A DNA stretch of 27,151 nucleotides from contig DJPQ01000014.1 in NCBI GenBank assembly GCA_002439805.1, forward strand, positions 1-27,151. The letters are read 5' to 3'. Source of the stretch: Bacteroidales bacterium UBA6408. GTDB taxonomy: Bacteria > Bacteroidota > Bacteroidia > Bacteroidales > UBA932. Made by a program: the position numbers and the translations under genes. This document shows positions 24,090 to 27,151 of this stretch, piece by piece. The notes below the pieces were generated by a model, which was not told the DNA's origin, did no database searches, and saw only the letters and a program-made list of their open reading frames with translations. Position 1 is the stretch's first letter. Each line of letters begins with the position of its first letter.

Positions 24090-25787
24090 CTACAGGCAGA
24101 ACAGCATCAGCATCTGTGCTGTTATCACTCTGAGAAACATGCACACAGGATATACCGTCGCGTATGCGACCGAAGGCTCGTCGTCCTCAACCGTGCTCAG
24201 CGCATAGTTGAGGGCGATCGGGTTTGCCATGGCTCCGCAGAGCATTCCGACGTTCGAGGCATAGTCGGTCCTGCAGAACTTCGACGCGATGAAGCCCACG
24301 ATGAGAACCGGGACGATGGCGAGCAGGATGCTTATGCCAATCCACATCAGTCCCTCTGGGCGGAAGACCGTCTCGAAGAACCCGGGCCCGGCGCTCAGAC
24401 CAAGTGCGGCGAGATAGACCGTGAGGCCGAGCTGGCGCAGCATCAGGTTCGCGCTGTAGGTCGTGTAGGTCGTCAGGTGGAAGCGGGGCCCGTATGCGCC
24501 CATGAGAATCCCCACGATAATCGGCCCGCCGGCGATTCCGAGCTTAATCGGCACGCTCATTCCCGGGATTGACAGCGGAATGCATCCTAGAATCAGTCCC
24601 AGCACGATTCCTATGAAAATCGAGAACATATTAGGATTCCTCAGCTCCTTCTCCTTGTTGCCCAGCACTGCGGCCACATTGTCAATGGCCTTAGCCTGCC
24701 CGACGATGGTGAGCTTGTCGCCCATCTGAAGCACGAGGCTGCTCGACGGCAGGATGTCTATTCCCGCCCTGTTCACCCTCGTGACATTGATTCCGAAGGT
24801 GTTGCGCAGGTGCAGGTCTCCGATTTTCGCCCCGTTCACCTTCTCCTTGGTCACGAGGACATGACGCGACACCAGCTGCCCGTCAATGGCGTTCCAGTCG
24901 ATGTCCTTCTTGTTCCAGTCCTTATCCACAATCTTTCCGAACAGACGCTCCGCAATCCCGACCTCCTTCTCCTTGCACAGCGCGAGCACGTGCTCTCCCT
25001 CTTCGAGAACCGTGTCCCCGTTGGGGATTATCACCATTCCCTTAGGCCCGTCCTCATGTTCCTTGTCGGTGAATTTCCACACCCTCGACACCACGAGATG
25101 AAACGCCGTTCCTTTCATGATTTCCTTTATGGTCTTTCCGAAAATCGCCGGATTGCTGATGACGAACTCCGTGATGAACGTAGGGTTGTCGTGCAGGTCC
25201 TTCTCTTCCTTCGTCCCCTTGTGGAATATGGCCTTGAGTATGATTACGCAGAGGATTACGCTCAGCACGCCGAAAGGGTAACCCACCGCGCAGGCCATTG
25301 CCATCTCGTTCGAGACCGCCGTCGCGGAAGGGGTGTGGTCCAGAAGCGCCTGCTGCGCCGCTCCGAGCATCGGGGTGTTGGTCACTGCGCCTGAAAAGAG
25401 ACCCATCGACACCGGCAGGGAAATGTCTGTGCACCAGCACACTCCGAGCGTCATGAGAATCCCGAGAGCGAGCACTCCGAATCCAAGCAGGTTCAGCCTG
25501 ATGCCGCCTTTCTTGAGGGAAGGGAAGAAGCTCGGCCCAACCTGCACTCCGAGCGCATATACAAAGAGTATAAGCCCGAAATTCTGCGCCAGCGCGAGCA
25601 TCTGCGGGTCAATCATGAATCCGAAGTGCCCCGCGACAATCCCCGCGAAGAACACGAAGGTAATCCCCAGCGACACGCCCCTGAACTTTATCTTGTTGCA
25701 GGCCAGCCCCACCGCACAGATGAGCGACAGCACGACAATCGCCTGTGTAAATGTCTGTTTTTCAAATAAATCTATAAACCAGTTCAT
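24090..25787 (-). CDS. AspT/YidE/YbjL-family transporter
   Basis: A 565-residue integral membrane protein. The start is the ATG giving MNWFIDLFEKQTFTQAI; an upstream extension adds no membrane character. It has the duplicated AspT/YidE layout: about five membrane helices (1-190, with LILFVYALGVQVGPSFFPSLKKGG and SGAVTNTPMLGAA), two soluble RCK_C/TrkA-C-like domains (about 195-375), and a second membrane half (about 385-565, with LRQLGLTVYLAALGLSAGPGF and GAMANPIALNYA). The paired LGVQVGP and LGLSAGP motifs mark the inverted repeats. AspT itself exchanges aspartate and alanine, but most members have unknown substrates. It lies 64 bases after the ChrA pair on the same strand and may be co-transcribed. 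It does not look related to the PULs. Confidence 0.9.
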   Translation of the reverse strand: MNWFIDLFEKQTFTQAIVVLSLICAVGLACNKIKFRGVSLGITFVFFAGIVAGHFGFMIDPQMLALAQNFGLILFVYALGVQVGPSFFPSLKKGGIRLNLLGFGVLALGILMTLGVCWCTDISLPVSMGLFSGAVTNTPMLGAAQQALLDHTPSATAVSNEMAMACAVGYPFGVLSVILCVIILKAIFHKGTKEEKDLHDNPTFITEFVISNPAIFGKTIKEIMKGTAFHLVVSRVWKFTDKEHEDGPKGMVIIPNGDTVLEEGEHVLALCKEKEVGIAERLFGKIVDKDWNKKDIDWNAIDGQLVSRHVLVTKEKVNGAKIGDLHLRNTFGINVTRVNRAGIDILPSSSLVLQMGDKLTIVGQAKAIDNVAAVLGNKEKELRNPNMFSIFIGIVLGLILGCIPLSIPGMSVPIKLGIAGGPIIVGILMGAYGPRFHLTTYTTYSANLMLRQLGLTVYLAALGLSAGPGFFETVFRPEGLMWIGISILLAIVPVLIVGFIASKFCRTDYASNVGMLCGAMANPIALNYALSTVEDDEPSVAYATVYPVCMFLRVITAQMLMLFCL

Positions 25788-25850
25788 AACATATTCCCGG
25801 CACATTTCAGTAATTCCAGCCGGAGAGAAATTTTTGCGCTGCAAATATCG

Positions 25851-26399
25851 TCAATATATCAGAAATCCCAACACTCCCGCCGCGACAATTATCAGAATCG
25901 CGTTCACCTTGAAGAACATATGCGCCGCGAACGCCGCCGCGAACAGCGCCCATGACTTCCAGTCGGGAAAATTCTCCGGCGTCATCAGAAGCACCGCGGC
26001 CGCTCCGATGAGTCCCGCGACGGTCGGCTTAAGCCCGTTCATCACTCCCTTATATATATTGCTCCGGCTGAACCTCTCAAACGCGAAGCATATTCCCAGA
26101 ACGATGAGGAAGGAAGGCAGCACCACGGCGCTTGTCGCGGTGAATGAGCCGAGCACGCACAGCCATTCCGCAGCGCCCGCGTTCTGGAGCACCGTGTAGC
26201 CGATGTACGTCGCCGAATTGATTCCTATCGGGCCCGGGGTCATCTGTGAAATCGCCACGATGTCGGTGAACGCCGCGTCCGTAATCCAGCCGTGAACCTC
26301 GACGACCTGATGTTGGATGAGCGAAAGCATCGCATATCCCCCTCCGATCGTGAACGCCCCGATGATGAAGAATGTATAGAAAAGCTGAAGGAATATCAT
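25851..26399 (-). CDS. ChrA-family (CHR) membrane protein, second half of a split pair
   Basis: A 182-residue membrane protein with one CHR domain: FFIIGAFTIGGGYAMLSLIQHQVV near the start, with GGGYAML as the key motif, then AISQMTPGPIGINSATYIGY. The family includes chromate/sulfate exchangers. Members with single-domain CHR proteins come as adjacent pairs that form the functional unit. Its start codon overlaps the stop of the gene at 26396-26974 in ATGA, so the two are translationally coupled. Chromate transport is the family name; the natural substrate in this host is not known. Confidence 0.9.
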   Translation of the reverse strand: MIFLQLFYTFFIIGAFTIGGGYAMLSLIQHQVVEVHGWITDAAFTDIVAISQMTPGPIGINSATYIGYTVLQNAGAAEWLCVLGSFTATSAVVLPSFLIVLGICFAFERFSRSNIYKGVMNGLKPTVAGLIGAAAVLLMTPENFPDWKSWALFAAAFAAHMFFKVNAILIIVAAGVLGFLIY

Positions 26400-26974
26400 G
26401 ACTTATTCATTCTTTTTTCGCGATATACGGATATTCCGAAGAATATGACGATGACGCAGAGGAGTATATATATGGGTGAGACCCCGAGAAATCCGACGAG
26501 GGCGAGGACGACCGCCGAGAGAGTCCATTTCCACCATGTGTCGTCCGATTTCCGTGCCATGTTTATCATCGGAACGAGGATTAGGGCGACGACGACGGGG
26601 CGTATTCCCTTGAATATGCGTATGACTGTGGGGTTGTCCTGAAATCCGCTGAATGCCATGGCGATGGCGAGAATTATGAGAAATGACGGGAGTATGCTCG
26701 CGAGCGTGGCCACGATGCTGCCCTTCACTCCGCGGAGCCTGAATCCGGTGAATATGGATATGTTGACGGCAAGGAGCCCCGGAGCGGTCTGCGCGAGGGT
26801 TATGAGTTCGGAGAAATCGTCCTCGCTGAGCCATTTGCGCCGCACGATTTCGTTCTGGATGAGGGAAATCATGGCGTAGCCTCCGCCGATTGTGAAGGCG
26901 CCGATTTTAGCGAACACCCCGAAAAGTTGCCACAGTGAGGTCTCCTGATTGTCCTGATTCTGTCCTTTTTCCAT
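26396..26974 (-). CDS. ChrA-family (CHR) membrane protein, first half of a split pair
   Basis: A 192-residue membrane protein. The start chosen is MEKGQNQDNQ at 26974; an in-frame upstream ATG at 27097 would overlap two promoters and add a non-membrane, non-signal stretch. It has the CHR signature twice matched by its partner: KIGAFTIGGGYAMISLIQNEIV, and LAQTAPGLLAVNISIFTGF in place of the usual PGPxGIN. Four to six membrane helices follow. The ATGA overlap with the gene at 25851-26399 shows one operon. A minus-strand TAnnTTTG element (26995-27002) lies about 20 bases upstream of this start. The pair likely makes one anion transporter. Confidence 0.9.
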   Translation of the reverse strand: MEKGQNQDNQETSLWQLFGVFAKIGAFTIGGGYAMISLIQNEIVRRKWLSEDDFSELITLAQTAPGLLAVNISIFTGFRLRGVKGSIVATLASILPSFLIILAIAMAFSGFQDNPTVIRIFKGIRPVVVALILVPMINMARKSDDTWWKWTLSAVVLALVGFLGVSPIYILLCVIVIFFGISVYREKRMNKS

Positions 26975-26994
26975 CAGTTTTGTGTTTGTGGCGG

Positions 26995-27002
26995 CAAAAG
27001 TA
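26995..27002 (-). promoter_or_regulatory. Minus-strand -7 element for the ChrA operon
   Basis: Read on the minus strand it is TACTTTTG, an exact TAnnTTTG. I find no TTTG at the expected 19-21 nt upstream, only T-rich sequence, so the -33 element is poor. The position fits a transcript starting about 15 bases before ATG 26974. Confidence 0.5.
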
Positions 27003-27034
27003 GGAAAAATAATCGAAAAAAATCGTGAAAAATG

Positions 27035-27065
27035 TTTGGTAGTTTCCAAAAAGTCCGTATCTTTG
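27035..27065 (+). promoter_or_regulatory. Strong consensus promoter reading out of the window
   Basis: TTTG (27035-27038), 19 nt, then TATCTTTG (27058-27065), a full match to the Bacteroidota consensus. No gene starts before the window ends 86 bases later, so the transcript has a long untranslated leader or is a structural RNA. Confidence 0.75.
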
Positions 27066-27130
27066 CAGCCCATTTGAGAAAGACAGGTGGACAACACGAT
27101 GATAAATCAGGTGTTGGTTTGGAATTGAAA

Positions 27131-27139
27131 GTTCATTGA
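27131..27139 (+). promoter_or_regulatory. boxA-like element in a leader transcript
   Basis: GTTCATTGA resembles the antitermination boxA of bacterial rRNA leaders (E. coli TGCTCTTTA; Bacteroidota leaders often have GTTCTTTGA shortly before the 16S gene). It lies 66 bases after the consensus promoter. An rRNA operon downstream is inferred; none of its sequence is in the window. Confidence 0.45.
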
Positions 27140-27151
27140 AAAGACTGATAG

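Noticed and set aside
25842..25849. Minus-strand GATATTTG as a promoter for the AspT-type transporter
   Set aside because: One mismatch in the -7 element and no TTTG at 19-22 nt upstream; read-through from the ChrA pair is as likely.

Overview
The window comes from a Bacteroidota bacterium, most likely a Bacteroidales member with a fairly GC-rich genome. The evidence is SusC/SusD pairs, many Sec/lipobox lipoproteins, starts without Shine-Dalgarno sequences, and promoters of the Bacteroidota type (TTTG, about 19-22 nt, TAnnTTTG). Genus cannot be fixed from this sequence; an Alistipes- or Cryptobacteroides-like relative would fit.

Layout. (1) 1-8262, plus strand: the tail of one polysaccharide utilization locus (PUL). 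It holds the C-terminal part of a SusD protein, a CBM9-like surface lipoprotein, a strong terminator, and then a tight enzyme cluster: a GH109-type NAD-dependent glycosidase, two paralogous DUF4874/DUF4832 lipoproteins flanking a thioredoxin-like DUF5106 lipoprotein, and a GH31 enzyme. (2) 8291-9506, minus strand: a ROK-family repressor whose frame is broken in a run of nine G (C on the coding strand). (3) 9507-9833: the regulatory region, with a clear repressor-gene promoter and a perfect inverted repeat. (4) 9834-22205, plus strand: a second PUL made of SusC, SusD, a lipoprotein with two Ig-like repeats and a CBM9-like module, two paralogous DUF4838 proteins, a CBM9-like lipoprotein, and a DUF5107+TPR periplasmic protein. 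(5) 22234-24026: a two-gene cassette (small lipoprotein plus predicted outer-membrane barrel) behind a promoter whose spacer contains a second run of nine G. (6) 24090-26974, minus strand: an AspT/YidE-type transporter and a split pair of ChrA-family proteins. (7) 27035-27151: a consensus promoter and a boxA-like leader that suggest a ribosomal RNA operon just beyond the right edge.

How it may work. The two PULs carry related IDGDF(A/S)DWD surface lipoproteins and probably act on the same or related glycans; GH109 and GH31 point to alpha-linked sugars. The second PUL has no recognised glycoside hydrolase, so its DUF4838 pair and DUF5107 protein are the best candidates for new carbohydrate-active enzymes. 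The two G9 tracts, one inside a regulator gene and one inside a promoter spacer, suggest that parts of this region may be phase variable. Functional statements are from motif recognition by eye; no database search was run.
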